Part shown: positions 1-10,713 of the stretch, in pieces
Layout of the letters: the number at the start of each line of letters is the position of its first letter
Position numbering within the stretch: position 1 is the first letter of the stretch
Assembly: GCA_016722525.1 (NCBI GenBank)
Contig: JADKJB010000001.1
Coordinates: 656,206-720,205 of the forward strand
Length of the DNA stretch: 64,000 nt
Direction: 5' to 3'
From: Bacteroidota bacterium
GTDB lineage: Bacteria > Bacteroidota > Bacteroidia > AKYH767-A > OLB10
Made by a program: the position numbers and the translations under genes
The notes under the pieces: generated by a model
Told to the model about the DNA's origin: nothing
The model's input: only the letters and a program-made list of their open reading frames with translations
The model's database searches: none

Positions 1-142
1 AGCGGAATTTACTATTAAAACTTTATGGAGAGGGTTGTTGAGTTGGTTAGTGCAGGTGGAAAAATACCCTCTCTTTTTTTTTTTGAGATTAAAATCAAGT
101 ACCGATAATTGTACTCCTTTTCATATCCTTTTCAAGATCTCT

Positions 143-505
143 TTAATCTTCAATTTCTTCAGTCCATGCTTTGTAGAGTTCATTGATAAATAAATTTTCA
201 CGGGCAGAAATTTCCTTATCAGCTGCAATTAACCGTGTTGCCATATCCAGAAAATGATTACGTTCACCTTTGTTTGAATCGAGATAAAACTGATTCATGG
301 CGTTATTAAAATGAACAGGATAATCTTCAGATTTCAAAGCGCTTATAATTGCTAATTCGTTATCCAGATTGGAGAGGTCACCAAAATTTTCTTCTAAAAA
401 TTTTTTAATAATAATATCTTCTTGCCCATTGAATTTTCCATCAACAGCCGACAATATCATCAGCATGTGATACCCCGCAGTGGCTTTATTCATTGTTTTA
501 CTCAT
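143..505 (-). CDS. TerB-like domain protein
   Basis: A 120-residue soluble protein with no signal peptide or membrane segment. It is all alpha-helical by eye. The pattern of a hydrophobic first helix (MLMILSAVDGKFNGQE), acidic turns and a second helix pair ending AADKEISARENLFI resembles the TerB/DUF533-like tellurite-resistance fold, in which acidic residues in two repeated helical units bind metal. This is a fold-level call from sequence appearance; substrate and role are unknown. It stands alone on the minus strand, divergent from the TonB receptor operon, with 278 bp between them. The start at 505 is the only ATG that keeps the whole N-terminal helix. Confidence 0.6.
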   Translation of the reverse strand: MSKTMNKATAGYHMLMILSAVDGKFNGQEDIIIKKFLEENFGDLSNLDNELAIISALKSEDYPVHFNNAMNQFYLDSNKGERNHFLDMATRLIAADKEISARENLFINELYKAWTEEIED

Positions 506-639
506 ATTCCATTTATCGAAATTATGCGACTAAATTAAGCAAACCGCAGTTTTAAACTTTAAAAATTATGTAAAAAGCAGTAATTCAGGTGTTTATATAA
601 ATAATCGTTAAAGCCGGCTCTTAGCGTCAAAAGTTCTAA

Positions 640-668
640 AATATTGTATATCAATAAGATACAATATT
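640..668. repeat. 10-bp inverted repeat upstream of the sensory operon
   Basis: AATATTGTAT at 640-649 and its exact complement ATACAATATT at 659-668 are separated by nine bases. It lies about 115 bp before the TonB-receptor start codon. No T-run follows, so a terminator is unlikely. It could be an operator or a leader hairpin. The rest of 506-783 shows nothing recognisable. Confidence 0.45.
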
Positions 669-783
669 GTTGCCATTATTTATAACGAATATATAATTCC
701 CTGATCACGTAACAGTTTTCACGTTTTCCGTAGAAGGGGTATCCAATTGTTTAAGGTTCGGCTCAAAAGAACTTCAAAAAGTT

Positions 784-2786
784 ATGAAAATCCGTCTAGG
801 TATAGGGTTGATTCTGATGATTATTCGATTTACCCCGTGTTTCGGTCAGGGTACATCTGCTGATGCTTCATCTCAATTAAATCAGAGCTTTTACGACATG
901 TCGTTAGAGGAACTGATGGGGATAGAAGTTAAGGTAGCGTCGATGCAAGGACTTACCACACGTGAGTCGCCGGGTGTCATCACATTAATTACTGAGGAAG
1001 AAATTCAATCATCAGGAGCACGTGATCTTATGGACCTTTTGCAACAGGTGCCAGGTTTTGATTTTGGTGTGGATGTGGAGGGCGTTGTTGGACTTGCCGT
1101 GAGAGGCAATTGGGCTCATGAAGGAAAAGCGTTGTTATTAATTGATGGTTTGGAAATGAATGAAAATCTATTTTCAACACTTCAGTTTGGAAACCATTAT
1201 CCGGTAAATGATATCAAGAAAATTGAAATTATCAGAGGACCCGGTTCCGCTATTTATGGTGGCAACGCAGAGTATGCAGTGATCAATATTATTACCAAGT
1301 CTCCGGTGGAATTAAATGGAACTGAAATAAAGGCATCATATGGTTTAATGAACGATGTGGAAGGAGGGAAATCATTAAATCTTTCTTCAGGAAAACAATT
1401 TGGCAGATTTGGTTATTCGGTAAATTACCATTTCGGCAATGCAATCCGCAGTAATCGGATATACAATGATTTTTATGATGGTTCTTTCGATATGTCAACT
1501 AATTCAGATATCGGATTGCATTATATCAATATCGGATTAAGTTACAGCAAACTGCAATTCCGTGGAATCATTGACAAATACAAACTACAGTCGCAGGATA
1601 ATTATGACATGATTACCTCACAACCCTATGATGTTAAATTTGATTCTTACATAGGAGAACTTAAGCATGAATTGCAGTTATTAAAAATTTAACAATTACT
1701 CCAAAACTAAGCGTAAAACTTCAGAAGCCATGGAATTTTGCAGGTGAAATCTACAATGAAGAAGTGATTGAATTTAATATAGCATCTTCACGATATACGG
1801 GAACAATTTTAGCGAGCTACGATCCAATACAATCCATTAATATTTCCGGAGGTATTGAACATTTCTATGATATAGCCAAGCAGCTTGGAGAGGTTAACTT
1901 TATTTCTACTGCTAATAAGCAACTCAGTTACCAGAATTCTTCATTATTCGCTCAGGCTGGGTGGCAATCCAAAATAGTAAACATAACAACTGGATTCCGA
2001 TACACCATGAATGATATGTATCCTTCTTCGTTTGTGCCAAGAATTGTGATAACCAAGGTCATCGACAGGGTGCATTTTAAAGCATTGTACAGTCAGGCTT
2101 ACCGATCACCGAATACCCAGAATATCGATTTGAACCCAGACATACAACCTGAGAACACAACAGTCATTGAATTTGAATCAGGTATTAAATTTGGTGAAAA
2201 TGTTTATATCACAGGTAATGTTTTTGATATAACAACTAAAGATCCAATAATTTTCTATTATGATAATACAACCGATCAGGACAATTACGAAAACGCAGAA
2301 GAAACGGGTACTCAGGGAGGAGAATTGAATTTTCAATGGAAATATAAAAAGGGATTTATCAGAATTTGTTATGGCTATTATTCTTCAGTGAATAAAAACA
2401 GGTTGAATGACTACAAGATTCCTGATAAACCACACTCTCTGTTAGGATTACCCAATCAAAAGGTGACTATTAACACACTTTTCAGGATATATCGCAATTA
2501 CAGTATCAATCCTACCATCGCCTTTTCAGGAGTAAAATACGGAACAGTTGCTTTGGATGACCAGGGGGAAGCTGTTATTGGAAAATATGATCCAACTGTT
2601 TTGATAAATATTGGATTCAAGGCAGATAATTTATTCATCACTGGCCTTGCCGGAAGTATAGGCATACATAATTTGCTTGATCAGAGTGAGTATTTCGTTC
2701 AACCCTACTATGGAGGACATGCAGCTCTGCCAGGCAATTCACGGGAGATTTCATTTAGTTTGACGTATAAAATTTCATATAAGTGA
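784..2786 (+). CDS. TonB-dependent receptor, interrupted by one frameshift
   Basis: Outer-membrane beta-barrel that imports ligands with energy from TonB, or acts as a ligand sensor. Residues 1-21 form a signal peptide ending CFGQG. The plug domain follows (about 40-165), with the motifs ALLLIDGLEMNE and IEIIRGPGSAIYGGNAE. The barrel fills the rest and ends FSLTYKISYK. The frame breaks in an A5 run at 1683-1687: the upstream frame stops at 1692, and adding one A continues cleanly as KNLTITPKLSVKL into the second part. The repaired length is 667 residues, usual for the family. No N-terminal carboxypeptidase-like domain is present, so this is not a SusC type. The stop overlaps the start region of the YfiR-like gene, which points to one operon with the kinases. 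Ligand unknown. Confidence 0.88.
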
Positions 2787-2791
2787 GAATC

Positions 2792-3325
2792 ATGAGAAGG
2801 CATATTTTGAAGTGGGTACTGGTTGTTTTTTTGCCGGTGCTTTCGCTTTTATATGCGTTCCGTCCTGGTTCCTCGGCCAATGAGTATGCAGTGAAGGCTA
2901 TGTTCATTTATAATTTTACAAAATATGTCGACTGGACATGGATTGACTCGAATGATGAATTCAATATAGCTATTTATGGCAATTCTGAAATAGAGAAATA
3001 CCTTCATGAGATAGCATTAAGAAAAAATGTAAATGGGAAACATATTAATGTAATGACAATACATTCTCTTAAGGAGGCTGTAAAAGTTCAGGTAATTTTC
3101 ATACCGTTGAAATATTCCTCTACATTGACAGAATTGGCAGGGCATAATAAATTAAAATCAGTCTTGCTAATTACCGAGCAAGAGGGTTCTATAAAAAACG
3201 GAGCCCACATTAATTTCATTCAAATAGATGGGAAAATGAAGTTTGAAATGAATGAAACTACTATGAAAAATGACGGTGTAGGATATTCAAAAGAACTTGA
3301 ATCACTTGCAGCAAAATTATATTAA
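2792..3325 (+). CDS. YfiR-like (DUF4154) periplasmic protein
   Basis: A 177-residue exported protein. An N-terminal hydrophobic segment (residues 8-23) is followed by EYAVKAMFIYNFTKYVDWTW, the characteristic opening of DUF4154/YfiR proteins. Later family features are an FNIAIYG strand, VQVIFIPL, and a final region with HINFIQ and MKFEMN. In Pseudomonas, YfiR is a periplasmic inhibitor of the diguanylate cyclase YfiN. Here no GGDEF protein is adjacent; instead a hybrid kinase follows after 10 bp. A GTG at 2783 is in frame, but ATG 2792 gives a more normal signal peptide. Inferred role: a periplasmic relay between the TonB receptor upstream and the sensor kinase downstream. Confidence 0.8.
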   Translation: MRRHILKWVLVVFLPVLSLLYAFRPGSSANEYAVKAMFIYNFTKYVDWTWIDSNDEFNIAIYGNSEIEKYLHEIALRKNVNGKHINVMTIHSLKEAVKVQVIFIPLKYSSTLTELAGHNKLKSVLLITEQEGSIKNGAHINFIQIDGKMKFEMNETTMKNDGVGYSKELESLAAKLY

Positions 3326-3335
3326 AACAAGAATT

Positions 3336-6300
3336 ATGGCATTTTTTAGAAAAAGCGTTTTCAAAATGGACCGGAGGATTTACATCATCTTTTCCATTGT
3401 AGTTGCTATTGCGATTGCGAACGCATTGTTGAGTACTTTCAAAATTAATAATAACAAAAATACCATTTTTGAAATTACGCAGTACACAAATCCAACATTA
3501 GAGAATCTGGAAGAATTCAACTTGCTTGTGACCAGGTCAAGAATGTTTATTTCAAATTGGGTTTATTTACCAAATAACAACAATGACAAGAGCAATTTGA
3601 TTCAGTTAAATCAGGTTGCCTATCCTAAATTAAAAAGTACCCTCACGTCCTTAACTAAAGGATGGCGTTCTGACTCCAATGTGGATCAGGTTCACAAATT
3701 GTTCAGTGAATATGAAACTATCATACGGGAGCAGGAAAAAATCATGAAAAGCCTGGTGGAGTTTAATGACTACCAGGATCCAATGAAAAAATTTCTGGCT
3801 GAAGAACAGCTGGAAAGTGAAATTATTCCCAATACGAATAAAATCATTAAAAATCTTCGTGAACTTATTGCTATTAAGAAGAAAGAAGCCAGTGTGATGC
3901 AAAACAACATGCTGCAGGACAATGTACACCTTTTGCTGATCGTGTTTACACTTGCCATAATGGTAATCTTTTCAGTGATGGCTGCAGGATTCTACCTTAT
4001 GAAAAAAGTAATTTTGCCACTTCTCAATGTGCGCGAAATAATGCTTAAGATGAGTGCCGGCGAATTGCCTGAAGTTGAACTGGAACAAGGTAAAAGTGCA
4101 CTTGTTGAAATGAAAACGGCCTTGCACCAGCTAAGAGACGGTCTGCAAAGAACATCAACATTTGCAGGCGAAATTGGACGATCAAATTTTGATGCCACTT
4201 TTCAACCCCTTAGTGAAAAGGATGTACTGGGAAGTGCACTTTTGGAAATGCGCAGTAAATTAAAAAATGCTTATGAACAGGATGCAATACGAAACTGGAC
4301 CTCAGAAGGATTTGCTCAGGTAAGTAGTATCTTGCATCGTAATAGTGAAGATCTCAAATTGCTGTCCGATGAAATTATCTGTGGTGTCGTCTCCTACATT
4401 GAAGCACAACAAGGAGTTATTTACCTGGTGAATGATCAGTTTGAAAGCGATACTTACATTGAACCGGTTTCCTTTTTCGCTCCGGGCAAAGAAATTCTTG
4501 CAGTAAGAAGAATTGAATTGAATGAAGGTCTGGTGGGACAAGTAATATCTTCCAATCAAAAATATATCTTCAGTCTGTCAACGACAATTCCTCATCGCTT
4601 GACACAGGAATTTCAAAAATATCGGTTTGCGATATTTTCATAATGCCATTGTTTGCCGGAGGCCGTATGGTCGGGGCAGTTGAAATAAAATCGGTTCATG
4701 CTATTTCAGTTCAAAAAAGGGAATTTGTAGAACGAATTTCAGAACCTGTTGCTTCGAACATATTAAACTTAAAAACTAACCTTTTAACAAGAAGGTTGCT
4801 TGAAGAATCGCAATTAAAAACCAGAGAGCTTGCCCAGCAGGATGAGGACTTGCGTCAAATCAATCATGAATTGGTGACGCAGTCGGGCAGACTTAAACAA
4901 TCAGAATCAGAACTTATTAAACAGCAGGAAATTTTACAACGTGTGAATTCTGAATTGGAAAACAAGGCACTTTTGCTTGAAGAAAAGAATATGGCCATCG
5001 AGGATGCTCATAAAGCACTTGCCTTTAAAGCAGAACAACTTGAACGAAGCAGTAAATACAAATCAGACTTCCTTGCGAACATGTCGCATGAATTAAGGAC
5101 ACCTTTGAATAGTGTGCTTATCCTTGCAAAATTATTGGGTGAAAATAAGGCGGGTAATATGACTGCCAAGCAGGTTGAGCATGCAAGGGTGATTCATAAA
5201 TCAGGTAGTGATTTACTGATCATCATCAATGATATTCTGGATTTGTCAAAAATTGAAGCTGGAAAACTGGAGTTAATAAAGGAGAAAACTGCAATTTTTG
5301 AAATTTGCAACAACATGGAACAACTTTACAAAGAAGTTTCACGAGATAAAAATATTTCTTTCTCCACTTCCATAAGCAAGGAGTTGCCCGAGTTTATGAA
5401 TACAGACAGAGTGCGAATTGAACAAGTCCTAAAAATCTGTTATCGAATGCATTTAAATTTACAGAAACGGATGGTTTTGTAAAGCTCGAAGCCACCCTGG
5501 CACCCAATGGTAAAATTTATCAAAATGAGAAATTGAAAAACGCGCGAGAGGTAATTTGTTTTGCTGTATCGGATTCCGGAATTGGAATCCCTGAAGGAAA
5601 ACAGAAACTGATTTTTGAGGCATTCAGTCAGGCTGACAGCTCCACTACAAGAAAATATGGAGGTACAGGACTCGGACTTACAATTTGCAGGCAATTAACA
5701 TCTTTATTAGGTGGTGATATTATTGTTGAGAGTTTAGATGGCAAAGGCTCTGTTTTTAAATTATTTCTTCCGATTACAGACATGCATAAATCGGAAACAA
5801 ATAGTTCTCCACAAAAAGCTGTTACCGAGCCTAACTTCTTGAAATCAAATAATCATGACTATGCCGGCGAAATTTTACTTTATTCAAAGGAAGAACAAGA
5901 AGGCAGAGAATGGATACAGTTATTTGAATGTGAAAATTATCATGTTTCAACCCTTACAAATTTCGAACTGAGAGCATCACTGTTTCTCCCGAAATTGTAA
6001 TCATTGATGCAACTCTTTCCGATAAGGAATATGTTCAATTAGTTTCTGATTTGAAGAAACATCCCAAAACAAGGAAGGCTTCAATTGTTTGCCGATCTGT
6101 ATCTGAGTATGTTCCGACAGAAATCGCAGATAAAATTCTGCTCCATACTACGTCACAGGTAAATTCTAAAATAGTTTCTGAAATTTTGCATACTCTGCAC
6201 ACCAGCGAAATTATAAATGTTGGATCCGCCTTTGCAAATGACTCATTCGCAGGAATGTCTTCAATACATAGTGAGGATGAGATCAAATCCGTATCCGGTA

Positions 6301-6686
6301 AAAACCGGCTGGAGGGAAAAGTGGTATTGATAGCAGATGATGATATCCGCAACATTTATTCAATGACAACAATTTTTGAAAATGAAGGAGCTGAGGTGAT
6401 TTGTGCAATGGATGGATTTGAAGTCCTTGAAAAAATGAAGGAGAATGAAAATATCAGCATTGTATTAATGGATATTATGATGCCTCATATGGATGGTCTG
6501 CAGGCAATAAAGGAATTGCGAAATAAAGAATCATCAAGAAATATTCCCATAATCGCCGTCACTGCCAAAGCAATGAGAGGCGATCGTGAAATTTGTCTGA
6601 GTGCAGGAGCAAATGATTATATCACAAAACCTGTTAATGTTGAATTACTCCTCAGTCAGGTTTTTACCCTTTTAAAAATTCATTGA
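3336..6686 (+). CDS. Hybrid sensor histidine kinase / response regulator, interrupted by three frameshifts
   Basis: Repaired length is about 1117 residues. Order: short cytoplasmic tail; TM1 (about 15-33); a helical periplasmic sensor of about 160 residues; TM2 (about 198-222); HAMP-like linker; GAF domain; long coiled coil; HisKA with FLANMSHELRTP near residue 580; HATPase with DSGIGIP and YGGTGLGL; and a C-terminal receiver with phospho-acceptor Asp in LMDIMMPHMDG and conserved Lys in YITKPVN. The frame breaks at A5 runs 4615-4619 and 5431-5435 and near 5966, each repaired by adding one base. The second repair restores the N box LLSNAFKF. Probably translated with the YfiR-like gene. The receiver ends the protein with no output domain or HPt, so the phosphorelay target is not evident. 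Confidence 0.86.
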
Positions 6687-6737
6687 AATGATAGTTTAAT
6701 TTGTTGCATTTACGATTTATAGTACCCTAATCAAATT

Positions 6738-7865
6738 ATGGAAACATTAAGTAAGGACATTCAGGAAAAGTTAAAGCAAAGGGTGATGAACATCTTAATT
6801 GTTGATGATCGCCCTGAAAATCTGTTGACACTTGAAAGTATTATTGAAAAGGAAGGAAGAAATGTCATTAAGGCTTCCGGAGGAAATGAAGCATTGAGAT
6901 TAGCAATCAGAGAAGATATCGGATTGATATTACTTGATATTCAAATGCCCGATATTGATGGTATTGAGGTAGCAGGATTACTGCGGTCCAACAGCAAAAC
7001 AAGGCATATTCCAATTGTATTTGTTTCGGCAGTGAGTAAATCGGAACGTCCTGTGATGAGTAAATTTGAAGAGGGTACCGTAGATTGCCTTTATAAGCCT
7101 TTGGATCTTGAAGAAACTAAAATGAAAGTGGCCTTTTTCGAAAAATTGTTTCATGCAAATTCAGAGAAAAACCAATTAGAAGCCCTGGTTGAAAAGAACA
7201 CTAAGCATCTTGAGCAATTTATTTATATTGTTTCACATGATTTAAAAGCACCACTGCGGGCTATTGAAAATTTGTCTAATTGGATTTCCGACGACCTTGG
7301 AAACAGCAGCAACTCCAATACAAATGAAAATTTGCTTTTACTCAAAAACAGGGTGACCAGAATGAATTCAATGCTTGAAGGAATTCTTGATTATTCGAGA
7401 TGCAGCAGATTAAAGGAATCTCCGGTTGAAATAAATTTACATCAGTTAGTGCATTCTGTTTTTGAAACTATGGAAGCACCGGGTGAATATAAATTGATTG
7501 CTGAAAACTTACCTGTTATTGAAGCGGAACAAACCAGAATTTATAAAATATTTTATGTGCTCATTCAAAATGCAATCATTCACCATCATAAGTCTGAATC
7601 AGGTGTTTTGCATATTAAGGCTGAGAAAACAGATAATGGTTACAATTTTTATGTTATAGACAATGGACCCGGAATTAAGCTGCAGTATTTTGACAAGGTT
7701 TTCGAACTTTTTAATACCCTAAAATCTAAGGATGAAAAAGAAACCACAGGTGTGGGATTGGCGGTAGCCAAAAAACTCATTGAAGATGCCGGTGGGAAAA
7801 TCTGGATCGATAGCAAGGAAGATCATGGAACTGCGATGATTTTTAATTTGCCATCCGGCAAATAG
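6738..7865 (+). CDS. Receiver-histidine kinase (REC-HisKA-HATPase)
   Basis: A 375-residue soluble protein. The receiver (about 17-135) starts MNILIVDDRPEN, has the phosphorylated Asp in LLDIQMPDIDG and the Lys in LYKPLD. A short coiled coil leads to a HisKA of the phytochrome-kinase type (VSHDLKAPLRAI) with the phospho-His near residue 165. The ATPase domain has N box QNAIIHH, G1 DNGPGI and G2 GVGLAVAKK. No membrane segment, so it likely receives phosphate from the upstream hybrid kinase and passes it on. It lies 51 bp after that gene and 12 bp before a membrane kinase with a closely similar core. No frame problem. Confidence 0.9.
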   Translation: METLSKDIQEKLKQRVMNILIVDDRPENLLTLESIIEKEGRNVIKASGGNEALRLAIREDIGLILLDIQMPDIDGIEVAGLLRSNSKTRHIPIVFVSAVSKSERPVMSKFEEGTVDCLYKPLDLEETKMKVAFFEKLFHANSEKNQLEALVEKNTKHLEQFIYIVSHDLKAPLRAIENLSNWISDDLGNSSNSNTNENLLLLKNRVTRMNSMLEGILDYSRCSRLKESPVEINLHQLVHSVFETMEAPGEYKLIAENLPVIEAEQTRIYKIFYVLIQNAIIHHHKSESGVLHIKAEKTDNGYNFYVIDNGPGIKLQYFDKVFELFNTLKSKDEKETTGVGLAVAKKLIEDAGGKIWIDSKEDHGTAMIFNLPSGK

Positions 7866-7877
7866 CAATCATTGAGT

Positions 7878-9288
7878 ATGAAAAGAATATTGAATGTCTT
7901 AATTCAGAAAAAATTATACCTGGCTATTCCATCGGATGAGCCGGTGTCAAGACAGCGCTTCACACTCTTCAGAATTTTTTCAATAGTTGGAGCATTAACT
8001 TGCTTTGGTGTCTCCATTAAAATGATTGCGACTATTGAAGATTGTGGTTTGTTGCCGGTTTTTATTATTTCGCTGGGTGTAATAATGATTTTTAATTTTT
8101 ATGGAGTTCGTAATGTCAATAAATTACAGACTGCATATCTTACCATGTTAGTATCTGCTGTTCTTTTACTGCATATAGTTTCTTATACTTGTGGAGGCAT
8201 CCGGACCGCAGGCACTTTATACTTCGGTGTAATTATACTTTATGCCTATATGCTGCTGGGAAAGAAGGCTGGCCGTTGGTTTACAGCAATAATAATGGTG
8301 CATGTAACCTACCTTTTTTTTATTACTTCGTTTACTGATTGGACGTCCTTTGCCTTTTTTTAATAATGACATATTTTTAATCAATGAGGACTTTCTGGTG
8401 AATGCTCTCCTGTCATTTATATTAATAGCCGTACAGGGGAACTATCTGCAAAGCAATAAAAATGAAGTTATACAGGCTGTAGAAAAACAGAAGAAACAGC
8501 TGGAGGCGAAAAATGCTGTGCTGGAACATAAAAACGAGCTATTGAATACCTACACGGTAAATCTTGAAAGAACCAATGCTGAGTTACGTAAATTTGTATC
8601 CGTTACTTCTCATGACCTTAAAGCTCCACTGAGAGCAATAGGAAGTTTGGCAGGTTTTATTGAAGATGTTGAAAGTAAAACACTAAAAGTTGAATCCAGG
8701 GAATATCTTGACTTGCTCAAGAACAGAGTTTCACGAATGGATCAATTGTTAAATGCACTCGTGGAGTATTCCACCATTACCGAATCTTCCCATCCCAATG
8801 AACAGGTAAATACCGAAGTTTTGCTTTCCGGTATAATAAAGCCTTTCATCAGCGGGCCTTCTGTTCAAATCGAACTTAAAGGAAATTTCCCTGTGATTTC
8901 CATTAACCAAAAGCTGCTTTCTAAAGTGTTTGCTAATTTGATTCAAAATGCTTTACTATTTAATGATAAAGAAAATAAGTGTGTGCTGATTTCTACCCAT
9001 CACACTGATGATTGTTTTGTTTTTTCAGTAAAAGATAACGGGCCCGGAATAGATAAAATATTTTATGATAAAATATTCGTTGTTTTTCAAACACTAAAAC
9101 CACGCGACGAACTTGAAACTATGGGAGTAGGTCTGGCAGTTGCGAAAAAAATAATTGAGAACTGGGGCGGAATTATTTCTGTCGATTCTCAATTAGGAGT
9201 AGGAAGTGTATTTTCTTTTTCGTTTCCACGAAACACTTCAACGATTCAAAAACAGATTGGAGTCACTGACGAAGGAAAAATCTGTTAA
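7878..9288 (+). CDS. Membrane sensor histidine kinase, interrupted by one frameshift
   Basis: Repaired length is 469 residues. The N-terminal third has five or six hydrophobic segments (within about 30-195) and no large extracellular domain, so it may sense a membrane-related signal. A coiled coil follows, then HisKA (TSHDLKAPLRAI) and HATPase (QNALLFND, DNGPGID, GVGLAVAKK). The frame breaks in a T7 run at 8355-8361; removing one T joins SFAFF to NNDIFLINED. A TTG at 7872 is in frame, but ATG 7878 is the likelier start. It sits 12 bp after the receiver-kinase and shares its catalytic motifs almost exactly, suggesting they are paralogues. No regulator gene follows. Confidence 0.85.
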
Positions 9289-9289
9289 A

Positions 9290-9317
9290 ATTTCAAGGCT
9301 AACTTAAAACTTGAAAT
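9290..9317. terminator. Possible bidirectional terminator between convergent genes
   Basis: ATTTCAAG at 9290-9297 pairs exactly with CTTGAAAT at 9310-9317 across a 12-base loop. It lies just after the kinase stop and overlaps the end of the convergent MBOAT gene. T-rich sequence follows on the minus strand. The stem is short and AT-rich. Confidence 0.35.
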
Positions 9318-10713
9318 AAATAAAAGGATTGAATCCTGTAGCAAGCAATTCGCCCAGATTAAACAGGTACAATACCACTATCGAAAACATGATAAGCCAA
9401 TTCAAAGCAGAATTATTGCTTACTTCCGTATATAATGCAGTTAATCTTTTCTGCACTCGTTCAGATTTAAATGAAAAGAGCAAAGCCAGGATCAGGACGA
9501 AGTAGAATTTCGTATTGAGATTTTCTAATAGACTGCTGTCGATGACTGGTATTGAATACATTGTTTTGAGAAACCCGTAGGCATAACTAAGATTTTCTGC
9601 ACGGAAAAATACCCAACCTGTGATTACAACAAGGAAGGTGTATAAGGTAGATGGCACGGGATTTACTTTTTTAAGCAATGTGTTCATGCCAATTCTTTCA
9701 GCAACAAGAAAGCTGCCATGGAACACTCCCCAGATCACAAAATTCCAACTGGCTCCATGCCATAAACCGGAGAGGAAAAATACAATCATGAGGTTCAGAT
9801 AGGTGTTGTTGCCGCGATTCCCTCCCAGAGGAATGTACAAGTAGTCTTTCATCCAGTTCCCAAGTGTCATGTGCCATCGTTTCCAGAATTCTGTAATGCT
9901 TTTTGATGAGTAAGGGAAATTGAAATTCTCAGGAAATTTAAATCCGAGCATTTTTCCCATTCCAATAGCCATGTCGGAATACCCGGAGAAATCAAAATAG
10001 ATCTGAAACGAATAGGCAATAATTCCAACCCAGGCGGAAGTAAAAGTTAGTTCTTCGGAAGGCATTTTGAAGATGTCGTTGACTTGCTCGCCAAGAACGT
10101 TGGCAATCAAAACTTTTTTACTCAATCCAATAATAAACCGCAACAATCCCTCATATACTTTTACCGGAGTTAGGTTTGCTTTCCGGTTGTTAATCTGTTC
10201 ACCAACCTCTTTGTACCTTACAATAGGCCCTGCAATCTGATGAGGAAAAAGAATTACAAACAGCAAATAATTCATGTAGTTCCGCTGAGCTTCACAATCT
10301 TTTCTGTAAACATCAATCAGGTAACTTATTTTTTCAAAGGTTAAAAATGAAATCCCAATTGGTAGAATCACATTTGACCATGGTATTTTTGATCCAAATA
10401 GTGTTTCGGAAATGAAATTAAAATTGTCTATGAAAAAATTGGAGTATTTAAAGTAACCCAGTAGCAGCACGTTTAATAAAATGGAAGCAAAAAGAAACCA
10501 CTTTCCATTGGATTTATGAAATTGAGTGGTAGCGAAATAATCTATCAGGCTGCTCGCTACAAAGGCGAATATAAATAAAGGCGCTCCCCAGCTGTAAAAA
10601 AGCAGACTCGATGCTACCAGCCAGTAATTTTTAAATTTGTAAGGTATAAGGTAATATACCAGAAAAAATACAGGCATGAAATATAGAAGAAAGGTAATGC
10701 TGCTAAAAACCAT
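9304..10713 (-). CDS. MBOAT family O-acyltransferase (AlgI/DltB-like), module 1
   Basis: A 469-residue polytopic membrane protein. It begins MVFSSITFLLYFMPVFFLVYY and has about ten hydrophobic segments. MBOAT hallmarks are FWKRWHMTLGNWMKDYLYIP followed by LSGLWHGASWNF, with the catalytic His in GLWHG. The family moves an acyl group, often acetyl, across the membrane onto an exported polysaccharide or teichoic-acid-like polymer, usually with an AlgJ/AlgX or DltD-type partner. The start codon follows directly on the stop of the GT-C-like gene, and an AlgJ-like gene lies one further upstream, so the three form an operon. It ends NPFIYFKF, nearly the same ending as the MBOAT at 17.1-18.5 kb. Confidence 0.93.
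   Translation of the reverse strand: MVFSSITFLLYFMPVFFLVYYLIPYKFKNYWLVASSLLFYSWGAPLFIFAFVASSLIDYFATTQFHKSNGKWFLFASILLNVLLLGYFKYSNFFIDNFNFISETLFGSKIPWSNVILPIGISFLTFEKISYLIDVYRKDCEAQRNYMNYLLFVILFPHQIAGPIVRYKEVGEQINNRKANLTPVKVYEGLLRFIIGLSKKVLIANVLGEQVNDIFKMPSEELTFTSAWVGIIAYSFQIYFDFSGYSDMAIGMGKMLGFKFPENFNFPYSSKSITEFWKRWHMTLGNWMKDYLYIPLGGNRGNNTYLNLMIVFFLSGLWHGASWNFVIWGVFHGSFLVAERIGMNTLLKKVNPVPSTLYTFLVVITGWVFFRAENLSYAYGFLKTMYSIPVIDSSLLENLNTKFYFVLILALLFSFKSERVQKRLTALYTEVSNNSALNWLIMFSIVVLYLFNLGELLATGFNPFIYFKF

Noticed and set aside
2783..2791. GTG 2783 as the YfiR-like start
   Set aside because: In frame, but ATG 2792 gives a more typical signal peptide and avoids overlap with the receptor stop codon.
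1683..5435. Programmed frameshifting at the A5 runs
   Set aside because: The same kind of lesion occurs at T, C and short runs, in both directions, and in essential enzymes with no reason for it; no slippery heptamer plus structure is evident.
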